Shown here in pieces: positions 22,026 to 32,220 of a stretch of 64,000 nucleotides of DNA. How positions within the stretch are numbered: position 1 is the stretch's first letter; every line of letters begins with the position of its first letter. Below the pieces are notes generated by a model, which made no database searches, had not been told where the DNA came from, and worked only from the letters and a program-made list of their open reading frames with translations. This stretch comes from Cricetomys ansorgei (taxonomy: Eukaryota; Chordata; Mammalia; Rodentia; Nesomyidae). The stretch spans positions 3,592,501-3,656,500 of the forward strand of contig JAMJFZ010003746.1 in NCBI GenBank assembly GCA_026225945.1, written 5' to 3'. The translations under genes were made by a program, and so were the position numbers.

Positions 22026-22188
22026 AAAAAAAAAAAAAAAAAAAAAAAAAGCCAGCATCTTTATCTTCTTGGTTGCTTAAGACAGGGTGTCACGTAGCCC
22101 GGGTTAGTTTGAACATCCTATGTTCCTGAGTATGACCTTCCTAATCCTCCTGCCGAGTGTTGATATTCCAGATGTGCATCACCAACCC
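22026..22188 (-). repeat. Poly-A run and antisense B1-like SINE
   Basis: 25 A at 22026-22050, then gcttaagacagggtgtcacg, tagcccgggttagtttgaac. The A run is not the tail of this B1, since the B1 is antisense. Confidence 0.65.
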
Positions 22189-22319
22189 TGACCAGGACCA
22201 GCTCTTCATTTCTAAACTGTCAAAAACTCGCACGAAGTCCTAGTGTTCAGGGCTTGTCCACATCTCCCATTGCAGCATGGGAATGCTGACTCCAAACTAG
22301 CCTGGAGTCTACTGGATCT

Positions 22320-22468
22320 TAGCTGAGCGTGCTGGCACATGTCTGTAATTCCAGCAGTTGGGAGGCAGAGGCAAGAGGATTGCCTTGAGTTTGGGGGTTA
22401 GCCTGGGGTTGCATAGTGAGTTTGAGGCCAGCCTAGTATACATAGTGAGATCCTGTCTTGAAAAAAGC
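22320..22468 (+). repeat. B1/B4-like SINE
   Basis: Sense: agctgagcgtgctggcacat, gtttgaggccagcctagtat, end gatcctgtcttg. Slightly longer than B1. Confidence 0.78.
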
Positions 22469-22474
22469 TGAATG

Positions 22475-22555
22475 TGTGCCTGTGTGTCTGTGTGTGTCTG
22501 TGTGTGTGTGAGAGAGAGACAGAGACAGAGACAGAGACAGAGACAGAGAGAGAGG
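22475..22555. repeat. (TG)n then (GACAGA)n
   Basis: TG units followed by five or more perfect GACAGA hexamers. Confidence 0.93.
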
Positions 22556-22784
22556 CTTATTTACTTATTTAGGGGTTTCCTCAGTGGCACCAAGAGAGAC
22601 TGACTTGAGGAGACTGTGATTCTGTTCTGATTGACAGCCTGATGTTTGAATAGATTCCGGGCCCCACTGTGGGGATTTCACGGGATGAAGTCTTCCTTGG
22701 AATAGATAATGAAATATTTTTGTTTAGAGATAAGGAGAATGCCAAGTGTGGGTGGTGTGATGTCTGTAATCCCAGCCTTTGTAA

Positions 22785-22838
22785 GAGTTGCTGTGGTCAT
22801 GGTGTTCTTCACAGCAACAGAAACCCTAACTAAGACAC
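22785..22838 (+). mobile_element. 3' end of an ORR1/MaLR-type LTR
   Basis: Sense: ttgctgtggtcatggtgttc, cacagcaacagaaaccctaa, ctaagaca, the ending seen in rodent MaLR LTRs. The 5' part is lost; a B1 stub (ctgtaatcccagcc) precedes it. Confidence 0.6.
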
Positions 22839-22874
22839 TATGCCACATATGAATATTTTATTTCTTATTTCTTA

Positions 22875-22975
22875 TTCAGTTTTGGTTGACTAGGCTAGTC
22901 TTGGCTACATAGCCAAGACTGTCCTTGAACTCATCTTCCTGCCTCTACCACCCAAGTGCTGGGATTACAAAGGAG
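22875..22975 (-). repeat. B1-like SINE
   Basis: Antisense: catagccaagactgtccttg, caagtgctgggattacaaag. Confidence 0.8.
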
Positions 22976-23019
22976 CTCATACTAAAAGCTTCAAGGCAAT
23001 CCTTTCATTGATATGGTAT

Positions 23020-23155
23020 ACCATGGATCTGAGATGTTCAGGGTGGTCTGATTGTAGCAATGCTTACACAACTCTGTGACTATATGAAAAGTCACTGAAT
23101 TGTACCCTTTAAATACATGAATCATGGTTTGTGAGCTGTCTCTCAATAAAATAAA
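23020..23155 (+). repeat. Probable old L1 3' end
   Basis: Sense: tcactgaattgtacccttta, aatacatgaatcatggtttg, tctctcaataaaataaataa. This is the usual end of L1M-type 3'UTRs. Confidence 0.5.
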
Positions 23156-23585
23156 TAAACTCCATGACAATGGAGTTTCTGCAGCTGGGACACTGTGCCA
23201 AAGTACAGGTCCCCAGTGTCACCGTCTTTGGGAGCCTTTGACATGTTTTATGACACTATTTTTCAGTCACCACATAAAGAGAATGCATCTGAGTGACATA
23301 TGTGTTCTTAATTGAAGTTCATTCATTTAAAGAATCATCACTGGCTTCATTAGAGGATGTCAATATCTTCACTGATAGTTATCAAGTCAGACAGACGAAA
23401 GAGCTGGCTTTGACTTTGGTCTCTTCCTCCCACATCAGTGATTTACTTCCCATGGGGCTGGGGAGAAGATGCCCCTGTCACGCTGCTCACCAGGCATCAA
23501 GATCCATGCATCGGGGTGTGCACACATGCCTACACATGCACACAAGTTTTAAATAGAATAAAACATTAAAAAGGAAATGACTTCT
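23156..23585. other. Non-coding, nothing firm
   Basis: A B2-like CA/ATG-rich tail (tgcctacacatgcacacaag) lies at about 23515-23560. The rest is unassigned. Confidence 0.4.
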
Positions 23586-23783
23586 GGGGTTGGAGAGATG
23601 GCTCAGTGGTTAAGCTCTTCCAGAGGACCTGGGTTTGATTCCCAGAACCCATATGGCAGTTCACAACGGCCTGTAACTCCAGCGCCAGAGGATCCAGTGA
23701 TCCCTTCCAGTGTCATGTCACCAGGCACACACATACGGTGCACATGCAGGAAAGACACCCATACACATTAAAAAATGGTAATA
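23586..23783 (+). repeat. B2 SINE
   Basis: Sense: ggggttggagagatggctca, gtggttaagctcttccagag (short deletion in the stem), acacccatacacatt. Confidence 0.95.
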
Positions 23784-23888
23784 GCTTTTAAAAAGAAATG
23801 ATTTCCTTTCTTTCTAAAACTTATTTTTTTTAAAAAAGAACTTTCACTGATAGCAAATAATAATACAAAACAAAAACAACAAAAAAAA

Positions 23889-23907
23889 GCCGCCGCCGCC
23901 GCCACCA
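23889..23907. repeat. Short (GCC)n run
   Basis: Five GCC units in an A-rich setting. Confidence 0.85.
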
Positions 23908-24212
23908 ACAAAAGACAAAAAGAAAAGCCATACACCTATTTGCAAGCAAAATGAGGGTGCAAACCCAGTTCATTCATTCAGCAGTGCTGAGTGTTTTCAG
24001 TATGCTGGTTGCTCTGCCAGCCTCTGATGATGCAGCTGTAAGTCAGCTGCTGGGAACTAGTAACAAGCATTTGGGATGGGGTAACCTTATCTGTCCAAAG
24101 ACAGAGATCTCCCTAGTAGGGATGTTTTAAGTATCAGAGGATTCCGAGAACTTTTATTCCTTGTTTATATACCTCTTGAGAACTCAAGAATTTTTTTAAT
24201 GACATAAATATG

Positions 24213-24338
24213 AGGGCTGGGCATTCCTATGAGTCCTAGCACTTGGGAGATGGATGCAGGAGAATGGATAGTTTAAGACCAGCCTGAGCTACATAGCAAA
24301 CTCAAGCCTGAGCTAGGAAAACCTGTCTCAAAAAAAAA
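24213..24338 (+). repeat. B1-like SINE
   Basis: Sense: gggctgggcattcctatgag, taagaccagcctgagctaca, end aacctgtctc and nine A. Confidence 0.82.
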
Positions 24339-25029
24339 TCACATAAACATAGATCATCCCTACTGAGTGGAGAAATAGGCAAGAAATATAACACTTCCAA
24401 TATCTGTCTTGCCGTCAATCTAATTTCAAATCCTGTCTCCCCCATCCCCATCTCTCTTACAACCTTGAACACCTTCTCCCGCATACAGCCTTGACCACTT
24501 CACTGCAAGTGTCTCAGAAGGACCTATTTCTAAAGACGCCCCCCCGACGTTTAACTTTGAGGGATTCAGAACTGAGTGACAGCCGCCAAGACCTCCCAGC
24601 TGCTCAGGAGGCATCAACGTGAATCTTTGTGACAACTTGCTTCTGGCACATTCCACGAGACTCAGACACTGGGCAGGGTAGGCTGAATACTAGCACCCTG
24701 CCAGGTGGGCAAGGAGTTGGTGTGGCTGGAGCCTGAGGTATACAAGCCTTGGCACTGGAGCATGCTCTAGACAGAGCAATATTATCCCCAATACTAATGA
24801 GACAGGTGAAATGAGCCCCCATCTGGCATGCTGGGGTCAGGGCCCCATGCGTCACGCCATAGTGGACTTAGGGGTCTAATTCCTCTATCTCTGCTGCAGT
24901 CAGGGCTCAGACCTCAGTGAAGTCAAAAGCTAGTAAATTTGTTATAATGAACATTTCTAAAGGTGTCCTTTTGCACAGAGCCCTGATTCTTTTCCTAGAA
25001 CCAATTTTTACAATGAAGCCACTGCTTAA
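24339..25029. other. Non-coding, nothing recognised
   Basis: No repeat or exon seen. Confidence 0.4.
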
Positions 25030-25147
25030 AATCGAAAGCATAATTTGGGCTGGAACTTGTATAGCCCAGGCTAGCCCCAAACTCAAAATCCTCCTGCTTC
25101 CCCTCCCGAATGCTGGGTGTACAGCTTTGTGCCACCACACCTGGCTT
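25030..25147 (-). repeat. B1-like SINE
   Basis: Antisense: tagcccaggctagccccaaa, tgtgccaccacacctggctt. Confidence 0.8.
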
Positions 25148-25374
25148 GCAAAGATTAGTTTTTTAAGGATTTCAAGACCACTGACAAATTAACTGAAGAG
25201 GAAATATTTTTGAAATTTGTATTTTGTCTATTTTAATAGTTTACTGCTTATAGAAAGGATACACTCTTATACAAAATATTTTTTAAATTAATGAGCATAT
25301 GCACGGTTAAACTTTCTGTTAAAGCAGTGGTGTCCATCATTAGAGATAAAGATCCAGTAGAAGAGTATGTTTTG

Positions 25375-25710
25375 GGTGCTGTTGTAGGGTAGACTGGAAG
25401 TGTCCCCCGAGGCCACATGTGGGCCAACTTATTGATGAACCCTTAATTTGATGCACTATCGGGAGGCAATAGAAACTTAGCAGGTAGAACCTAGTTGAAG
25501 GGAGTGTGTCCTTGGGGACCGTGTTTTGTCTTGTCCTTGACTCTTTCTCTACTTCTTGGCCTCCATGCTCCACTTCCTGCTATGATATGTTGTCTCAACA
25601 CAGGCTCACAAGCCACAGAGCAGGTGACCATGGGCTAAAACCTCTGAATTAATAAGCCAAGATGAACTTTTGCTCTTTTGAGACAATTCCATTGGGTATC
25701 TTGTCACAGG
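25375..25710 (+). mobile_element. MaLR-type LTR
   Basis: Same block order as 18390-18720: tgttgtagggtagactggaa, gtgtcccccgaggccacatg, tgggctaaaacctctgaatt, then aattccattgggtatcttgt at the end. Ends uncertain. Confidence 0.5.
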
Positions 25711-26532
25711 ATGGACGTCTGAGTGGCATGGATATCTTCTTCCCTTTCTCCTCATTCCTCAGCGGGTGAGGCTGAGTCACTAGCAAACTCTTACTTTGAA
25801 GTGGCCCATGGCCATCCCACACCACTCGCACTCTCTGTACACCCAGACTGGTACCACTGACCTGCTCAGTCAGCTCTGTGGACTCCTAGGTTTTTGTAGT
25901 CTAGCTCTAGTCTGTGGCTGCTCGGTTCTTCTCTCTAGTTAGAGGAAAAGCAAGAAGCGGGCACAAACCATAGCTGTGCACATTGCTCCTTAACAAGCAG
26001 AGGCTCTGCACCCTTGCCGGTGTCCCAAGGGAAGTGAGGGAAAACGTCCGAGCTATAGTCAAGTAGGGAACCTTCAGCACTCTAGAGGCAGGCCGTTGGC
26101 AAAGCGCTCTCTGTGCACATCTACACGCGTCCAGAATGACAGCTACAGGCTTGCGCGCTGCAGCCACGCATGGACTCGGCCTGTGAGCAGCTCTTTATCT
26201 CCCCCATTCATAAACAAGCTCATTTCTTGACCGGAAGCCTATCTGCAGATGCTTGTGAAATGTGTTTATATACGAAAGATTAATTTGTCTCAGGTGGGGA
26301 CTTCCCATCCACAGCGCCAAAGAAAAATCCTGCTGGAATGACAAAGGCACTTCACAGTAGGAAGGATGCCCTTGTATTAGAGAGGTCCCCCATAGCAAGG
26401 GTTTTCAGATCCTCCCGTCTCTACAGTCTGGCCTTCTTCCCACACCCATGATGCCAGTTGTTCACACCCCTAGTGCCGGTAGCTCTGCCTTCAGAGATGC
26501 GAATGCCTGCAATACTCCACAATGAGTTGTTA
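25711..26532. other. Non-coding, nothing recognised
   Basis: No repeat or exon seen. Confidence 0.4.
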
Positions 26533-26620
26533 GGGGCTGGACTGTGGCTCAGGGGTAGAGAACTTGCCTGGCATTTGTGAGGTTATGAGTTCTATCCCAG
26601 TTCCGCCAAAAGAAAAAACT
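26533..26620 (+). repeat. ID-type SINE
   Basis: Sense: ggggctggactgtggctcag, gggtagagaacttgcctggc, AAAAAC tail. Confidence 0.87.
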
Positions 26621-26791
26621 AAATAAAAAGGGAGAAGTACAAATTGTTAATAGCAACTCCATTATAAATCCCTAAACACCATTATCAATTCCAAAATAAA
26701 TTCCCTTCTTTGATCTCTAAGAGTCCCACCTTCATGGAATTTTAGCCAATGGCAAGAGAAGAGAACTTCAATCGCCCTGCTTTGTCTCAAC

Positions 26792-26797
<6 letters not shown>

Positions 26798-26824
<27 letters not shown>
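26798..26824. repeat. (CA)n microsatellite
   Basis: About 13 CA units next to an antisense B1-like piece. Confidence 0.96.
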
Positions 26825-26826
<2 letters not shown>

Positions 26827-26911
26827 CTTTAAGACGGAGTCTCACTGTGCAGTCTAGGCTGCCCTTGAAATCACCATCATTCCACGCTCGTGTGTTACTA
26901 CACCCAGCTTC
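26825..26911 (-). repeat. B1-like SINE fragment
   Basis: Antisense: aagacggagtctcactgtgc, agtctaggctgcccttgaaa. Confidence 0.7.
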
Positions 26912-27217
26912 TAGTAGAATTCTTGACTTCACCCTATATTCTGACGCACCTCTACTTACCAGGAAGTGACAGCCCCGAGCCCACGGCTTAATGGGGAATC
27001 TCCTGAAGCAAAAATGTGTCACCTATGACAAACCTACTGAGCACCCCAGCTCTGCAGGCTGCTCCCTTGTGCGCTTGGAGCTGCCGGGCTGCCCTGGCCA
27101 CTGTCCGGCACCACCAGAGCATGCGAACTGTATAGTGGTAGCCCAGCAAAAGTGCAAAATTCCAGACGTTTTCATGACTTTTTGTACTAACATGAAGTAA
27201 AAAAAAAAAATCACAAG
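26912..27217. other. Non-coding, nothing recognised
   Basis: No repeat or exon seen. Confidence 0.4.
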
Positions 27218-27405
27218 CTGAGAGCCAATAAGATGTCTCATCAAGGGAAAAGCACTTGCTGAACAAACCTGACAACCCGAGTTCAAGCCCTGGACCCCCA
27301 GCGGAAGGAGAAAACCAACTCCTGAGAGCTGGCCTCTGGCCTCCACGGGCATCCTGTGCCACATGTGTGTTCCAATACACACCATACTCACAAACAATAG
27401 TGAGG
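27218..27405 (+). repeat. B3-type SINE
   Basis: Sense: agcacttgctgaacaaacct, gacaacccgagttcaagccc, ctggcctctggcctccacgg. Confidence 0.8.
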
Positions 27406-27719
27406 AACACTTTTTAAAATTTAAACCATAAGCTGAGTCATTTTAAGTCAGGAACCTATTGTATAAAATATCTTCTTGGCTTTATGTAATATGACACCTC
27501 TTTGCTTTTATTCTGTTTCTCTGGCCTACTTCCCCTGAAGGGCGCCTCATTACCTCTAAGTCTGTCAGGGTCCAGTCAGGGTCCTTTCTCACTGTGTTCT
27601 CAGAGGTAGAATATGTAATGTGAAGGACACTCCGAAAGTCCAACCGTGAGAGAGCGTAGGATAATAGCAGATCCTTCCCTTACACACACAGGTGAGGAAT
27701 TTCTCCCCTAGCCTTCATA

Positions 27720-27865
27720 GGAAGCCATTGTTATTGTTCTCATTCTGTACACAAGAAATGGGGGCACAGACAGGGTAACCAACTTGCCTAAGGTCGCACA
27801 GACCGACTTGCCTAAGGTCACACAGATGTCAGGACTAGATGTCACCCTCGAGCCCACAACCTAGA
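27720..27865 (-). repeat. MIR with an internal 24-bp duplication
   Basis: Antisense: attgttattgttctcattct, ggggcacagacagggtaacc, then two copies of acttgcctaaggtcgcacag (27781-27804 and 27805-27828). The motif cttgccyaaggtcacacag is the diagnostic MIR core. Confidence 0.78.
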
Positions 27866-27935
27866 ACATTCTAGGAACTAACCTGCTTCATCTACAACAG
27901 GGTTTTGTTTTATCTCAGAGTGTTGAGATTCTTAG

Positions 27936-28078
27936 CCTCGCGAGGTGGCATATGTCTGTAATCCCAGCACGGAGAAGGCTGGGGCAGACAACCAGCACAA
28001 GGTTAAGGCCAGCCTGGCCTACATAGTAAGTTCCAGGCCAGCCTGAGCTACAGATCGGGATAGTATCTAAAAAAGGAA
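27936..28078 (+). repeat. B1-like SINE
   Basis: Sense: cctcgcgaggtggcatatgt, taaggccagcctggcctaca; ends ctaaaaaagg. Confidence 0.8.
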
Positions 28079-28167
28079 ATCTGAAATCATAAAAACATTT
28101 AGCATGTGATATGTATGTTACTTTGTTCAGAGTTTATTTTTTAAATATTTGTGACTGAAGCTTTTCA

Positions 28168-28204
28168 ATAGCTTCTCAGCCTTCGGCTAAGATCAAAGGT
28201 AGAT
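28168..28204 (+). pseudogene. U2 snRNA 5' fragment (pseudogene)
   Basis: tagcttctcagccttcggct followed by aagatcaaaggtaga matches the first ~38 nt of U2 snRNA with a few changes (ctcag for ctcgg, a shortened T run). The branch-point pairing region and everything 3' of it are missing, so it is non-functional. It is a retroposed or partial copy. Confidence 0.75.
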
Positions 28205-28205
28205 C

Positions 28206-28640
28206 ACTGGGTTAGTCAGACTTTTCATCACAGTGACAAGAGTAACTGACAGGAATAAATTAAGGGGCAGGCAGTATAATTGCTGCCCAGTCTGTTGTTT
28301 TCAGCAATGTATGGATTAAATTATTATTTTTTAAAAAGGGGGATAATAACTTAAGCGGAGAAGGGTTTCTTTTTGCTCATGGTTTCTGTGGTCCACGTCG
28401 GCACTGGGCATCGGTTACCATGGAGACTCATAGCTGGTCCAAGTGTCTCCTCAGAGAATATCATGGAGAGGAGGGCAAAACTGTAAGCAGTTGGAGGAGA
28501 GTGTCTTCCGGACAGGACATGCCACTGCACTCACAAACCCGCTGCAGCCGTGGCTGCCTGCACCAGGCTGGACGGTCAGCATTTTACCAAGCACAAGTGG
28601 GGCTCATGAGGCCCCACCCCTCACTGAAAGACCGGGGACA
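28206..28640 (+). mobile_element. Old dispersed rodent element, partial
   Basis: gggttagtcagacttttcat and cagtgacaagagtaactgac match the start of the element at 10228; gagaagggtttctttttgct then catggtttctgtggtccacg follow. Family name not assigned. Confidence 0.35.
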
Positions 28641-28738
28641 GGAGAACTGCCACATGTTTGAAGCCAGCCTGGGCTATCTAGTGAGTTTCAAGCTGGCTTG
28701 GGTTGCAGTGTGAGGCTGTCTCCAAAGACAAAAACAGA
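28640..28738 (+). repeat. B1-like SINE, 5' truncated
   Basis: Sense: ttgaagccagcctgggctat, gtgaggctgtctccaaagac; GA-rich tail. Confidence 0.7.
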
Positions 28739-29029
28739 GAGAGAGAGAGAATGTGTGTACGTATCTGTCCGTCCAAACTCTCAAGTTCTTCCCTCCCCCA
28801 GTCCTAAGCATCTGCTAACCTGTCTTTTGTCTGTGCTGCTTTTCCTCTTCTGGGCATGTTACTCCCGGCCTTCTGTACGCAGCTACTTTCACTTAGCCCA
28901 GTGCTTTCATGTCCCGTGCCTCAGCCTCCTGAGAGCAGAACATTTCAGAGGAGCAGTGAGAGTACCTTGTGTTATTCCTAATCATACAAGGAAGCTTCTA
29001 GGTTCTTTCTATTAGGTATGATGCTAATG

Positions 29030-29204
29030 GTCAGGACTACACAGCAGAGGATGACCTTGAACTTTCGATCCTCCTGTTTCTACCACCCAAGTGTTAGGAT
29101 TACAGGCTTCTGCCACCGTGCCCAGCTTATGCAACGCAGAGGGCTGAACCCAGGGCCTTGCACATGCCGGGCAATTACTATACCAAAGGGGCTGCATCCC
29201 CAAC
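29030..29204 (-). repeat. B4-like composite SINE
   Basis: Antisense: a B1-like half (gatgaccttgaactttcgat) then an ID-like half (gggctgaacccagggccttg, cacatgccgggcaattacta), in B4 order. Confidence 0.75.
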
Positions 29205-29227
29205 CTCCTTTTCCGCTTTTTTTTTAA

Positions 29228-29415
29228 TTGAAAAATGTTTATTATGTTTATTTAATTCAGGTGTGTGTTTTGTGTGGTGGGTGCGAGGGGTACACGGGCA
29301 TGTAGAGGTCAAGGTGGTTGGTTTCCTTCCACCATTGAGCTCTGGGAAGCAAACGCAAGTCATCGGGTTTGGCAGCGTGAGCTTAATTTTCAGCCAGTGA
29401 GCCCTCCTGATGGCC
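29228..29415 (-). repeat. B3-type SINE
   Basis: Antisense: gtttattatgtttatttaat, acgggcatgtagaggtcaag, cttccaccattgagctctgg. Confidence 0.75.
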
Positions 29416-29494
29416 CTTTCTTTTCCTTTTTCTTGATTATGCCTATAAGGAAAAGATTTTTTTTCTCTTTTAAAAGAAATCTATTCCAGTGTCC

Positions 29495-29592
29495 TCTTCA
29501 AAATCACTATGTAGCCAAGCTCTCCATAGACTCATAGTGATCCTCCTGCCTCAGCCTCCCAAGTGCTGGGATTACAGGGATGAGCCTGGGTG
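29495..29592 (-). repeat. B1-like SINE
   Basis: Antisense: atcctcctgcctcagcctcc, caagtgctgggattacaggg. Confidence 0.85.
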
Positions 29593-29717
29593 ATTGACTG
29601 GGCATGTTTCTGTTTTCCTTGAGTATATAATATTCCCAGGAGTGGTCACCCATGTTAAACCTTTTGGAGAAATACGGCCTGTCTTCCACAGAGCAATCGA
29701 GGAAGGCATGTAACATT

Positions 29718-29840
29718 GACCTCTGTCCTCTGACATGTACCCTCAGACGCGCACATGCACACCCTCGAACACTCATGCTCAGGCCCACGTGAACACAACC
29801 ATATCCCGAGCACACAAACACAGAAAAGGAAAAGGAGGGT
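29718..29840 (+). repeat. B2/B3-type SINE tail
   Basis: Sense: gacctctgtcctctgacatg, cacatgcacaccctcgaaca, then A-rich end. Only the 3' half is present. Confidence 0.55.
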
Positions 29841-31010
29841 TGGAAACCCATACCTAAGCGCCGTGTGGTGAAACTGGGTCACTGTAAACAGGGATATCAA
29901 AGGCAGCAGGTTGGGGGGCTATCAAGGGTGTAGGTTGGTGATACACTGTAATGTTTCACTAGGCTGAGAGGAAAGTATCTGTAATGGAGAACTGTGTGTC
30001 CAGTCGGTCACTGAACACACAAAGTCAAATAAAGAATCTTTCTGAGCATCCAAAGCCAAGGGAGAGCTGGAGTCAGCTTTCCTGGACATCCTGACAGAGA
30101 TGCTGATGGAGCCACTCCTCCCCAAAATGAACCCTGAGAGTCTGCACACAGGTCCAGATTCACCACTGGGCACAGGCAACACAGGAGGCAGGGAACCGCT
30201 GAGTCTGTGGGTTGAAACTCAGGAGTGCTTCTGCCTTGGAGCCCGCAGCATTGTATTTGGGATGTCAACCAGGCCCAGACCATCTGTAGACTTGACTGCC
30301 TATGAAGAAGCTTCTTTCCTGTTCGCTCACTCAAGCCTAGAGAGGGGACCTGCAGTCTCCATCACCCCGCAGCAGGAGAAGTGCTGGCACCCAACAGTTC
30401 CGGAGCAACTTGGTCAACGAAGCTAAACTCTACCTCAAAAATTGAAAAAAGAAAAACCCATGCATACAGCTGGCGGGTTGGCCAAGAATTGCTGCTTCTG
30501 TTCAAGACTCAATCTCTTGTCGTTTCCATAGGATGCTAGACTGATGACGAGGCAGCCGGTTCCCAGAGCGAGGAATTCAAAAGACAGCAAAATGGAAACA
30601 ATGCCTTCTGTGACACTGCCCTGGAAACCGCACAGCACCAGAAATACAGCATTCCTGTCGGTTGGGCAGATGAGCCAGATTCAGCGTGGGAAGGGACAGC
30701 GCGGGGCGTGAACCCGGGAGGTCAGCTCACAGACTAGATGCCACACCACGAGCGGCTCTACAGGGCGAGTTACAAGGCTTGTGTAACACAGAAATTGCAA
30801 GATAGACTAAGGGAAATTGAGACATGTTAACCGACTGCTGTGTGGGCAAGTGGAACGGTAGCACTGACTACACACGTGATCCCATAAGACACATGTTGAG
30901 AACGTTCTTCAGAGTTATAATAGTAATGAGGAACTCATTCTAAAAAGTCTTCACTCCTCTTCTTTAGTGTGGGCCGAGTCTACTCCCTAAAAGTAGAGTA
31001 CAGATATGGG
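29841..31010. other. Repeat-poor non-coding stretch
   Basis: About 1.2 kb with no SINE. The frames at 30008-30426 on both strands look open but show no known domain and no start or splice context. Confidence 0.5.
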
Positions 31011-31165
31011 GACGTAGCTGGGTGGTGGTGGCGGCCCACGTGATTTAGTCCCAGCACTCGGGAGGCAGAAGTACGTGGATCTCTGTGAGTTCAAGACCAG
31101 CCGGGTCTATAGAGTGCGTTCCAGGACAGCAAGAGTTAGAACAGAGAAGCTCTATCTTGAAAGAG
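31011..31165 (+). repeat. B1 SINE
   Basis: Sense: gtagctgggtggtggtggcg, cagcactcgggaggcagaag; GA-rich tail to 31190. Confidence 0.92.
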
Positions 31166-31279
31166 AGAGGGAGGGGGGAAGGAAAGTAACTTTACAGTAG
31201 AAAGGCTTGATGTCATGATCTCTTTTGCGTTGCTATAACAAGATGTCCAGTGCTGGGTACTTTATAAAGCGGAGTCATT

Positions 31280-31425
31280 GCCTAGAATGATGGCACATGC
31301 CTGTAATCCTGGAACTCTGACGGCAGAGGCAGCAGAGTCAGGAGTTCAAACTCAGTCTGGCTACTTGGAGAGCCTGAAGTCAGCCTGAGCTACAGGAGAC
31401 CCTGCCTTGAAAATGAAACAAAAGA
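31280..31425 (+). repeat. B1-like SINE
   Basis: Sense: tagaatgatggcacatgcct, cagcctgagctacaggagac. It interrupts an old dispersed element (gcgttgctataacaagatgt at 31228). Confidence 0.75.
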
Positions 31426-31635
31426 AAAAGGAAAGGTTAACTCAAATCTGTGGATATGTAAAGGCATAGCACTGGCATGGCTTCTGAGGAGGAACTCCCG
31501 GCAGAGAGCACACAAGACAGAAGGAGAAGAGAACGTGTACTCGGTAAGAGCAGAAGGAGTGAGGAGAAACAAGCTTGCCCTCTTATAACAATCTGCTGCC
31601 TTTTGCTTATTTATCTATTAATTTGTTTATTGGGA

Positions 31636-31735
31636 TGAGGTTTTGTTGTACAGTGCATGCTAATGCCAAATTTATAATCCTCCTGCATCAGCCTCCCAAG
31701 TGCTGGGATTATAGGCATGCACTTCCACATACGCC
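31636..31735 (-). repeat. B1-like SINE
   Basis: Antisense: atcctcctgcatcagcctcc, caagtgctgggattataggc. Confidence 0.78.
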
Positions 31736-31777
31736 TCAAAATAATTTTTTTTTTTTGGATTTCCAAGTCAAGAACCT

Positions 31778-31893
31778 GGCTGCGTCCACTAGTGCAGGCC
31801 TCTAATCCCGGCTACCTGAGAGACAGGGCAAGAGGGGCTCCCCAGCACAGGAGTTCCAGGCAAGCAATACGACGAGACCCCATCTCAAACAAA
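31778..31893 (+). repeat. B1-like SINE, diverged
   Basis: Sense: ctggctgcgtccactagtgc, aggcctctaatcccggctac, gagaccccatctcaaacaaa. Confidence 0.7.
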
Positions 31894-32060
31894 CATGACC
31901 CCAAGAACCACGAATCCAAAACCCAATCACTGCAGTTCAGCAGGCAACGCCTCCCTGGAGATCTGGACCCAGACTGCAGTCCCTCTACTTCAGCATGCCT
32001 GATAGTGTCGCTGTCTTTTTGTTCAGGTTCCTTTGGCCGAATATTCCTGGGGTGTGTCAG

Positions 32061-32220
32061 GATAGCTGGGTGTGACGGGCAGCATGGAATCCCAGCCACT
32101 TAGGGAGGCTAAGGATTGTAAGTTTGAGGCTAGCCTGGACAATCTAGTGAGACTGTCTCAAATCCAAAGCAGTGGTAGAGTGTTTGGAGAGCCCACAGTC
32201 CCGGGTTCCATCCTGAGGAC
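32061..32220 (+). repeat. B1-like SINE followed by an ID-like piece
   Basis: Sense: agctgggtgtgacgggcagc, ttgaggctagcctggacaat, then agtggtagagtgtttggaga and gggttccatcctgagg. Confidence 0.7.

Noticed and set aside
26158..26200. ATG GAC TCG start resembling a short first exon
   Set aside because: No donor in the right phase and no match to the remaining NINJ2 N-terminal residues.
28420..28713. Possible Ninj2 first exon at ccatggagactc (Kozak-like ATG)
   Set aside because: The peptide does not resemble the NINJ2 N-terminus, no donor follows after about 11 codons, and the site lies in an old dispersed element.
30008..30426. Overlapping open frames of about 108 residues on both strands
   Set aside because: No recognisable domain, no splice context, and both strands are open, which is typical of GC-rich chance frames.
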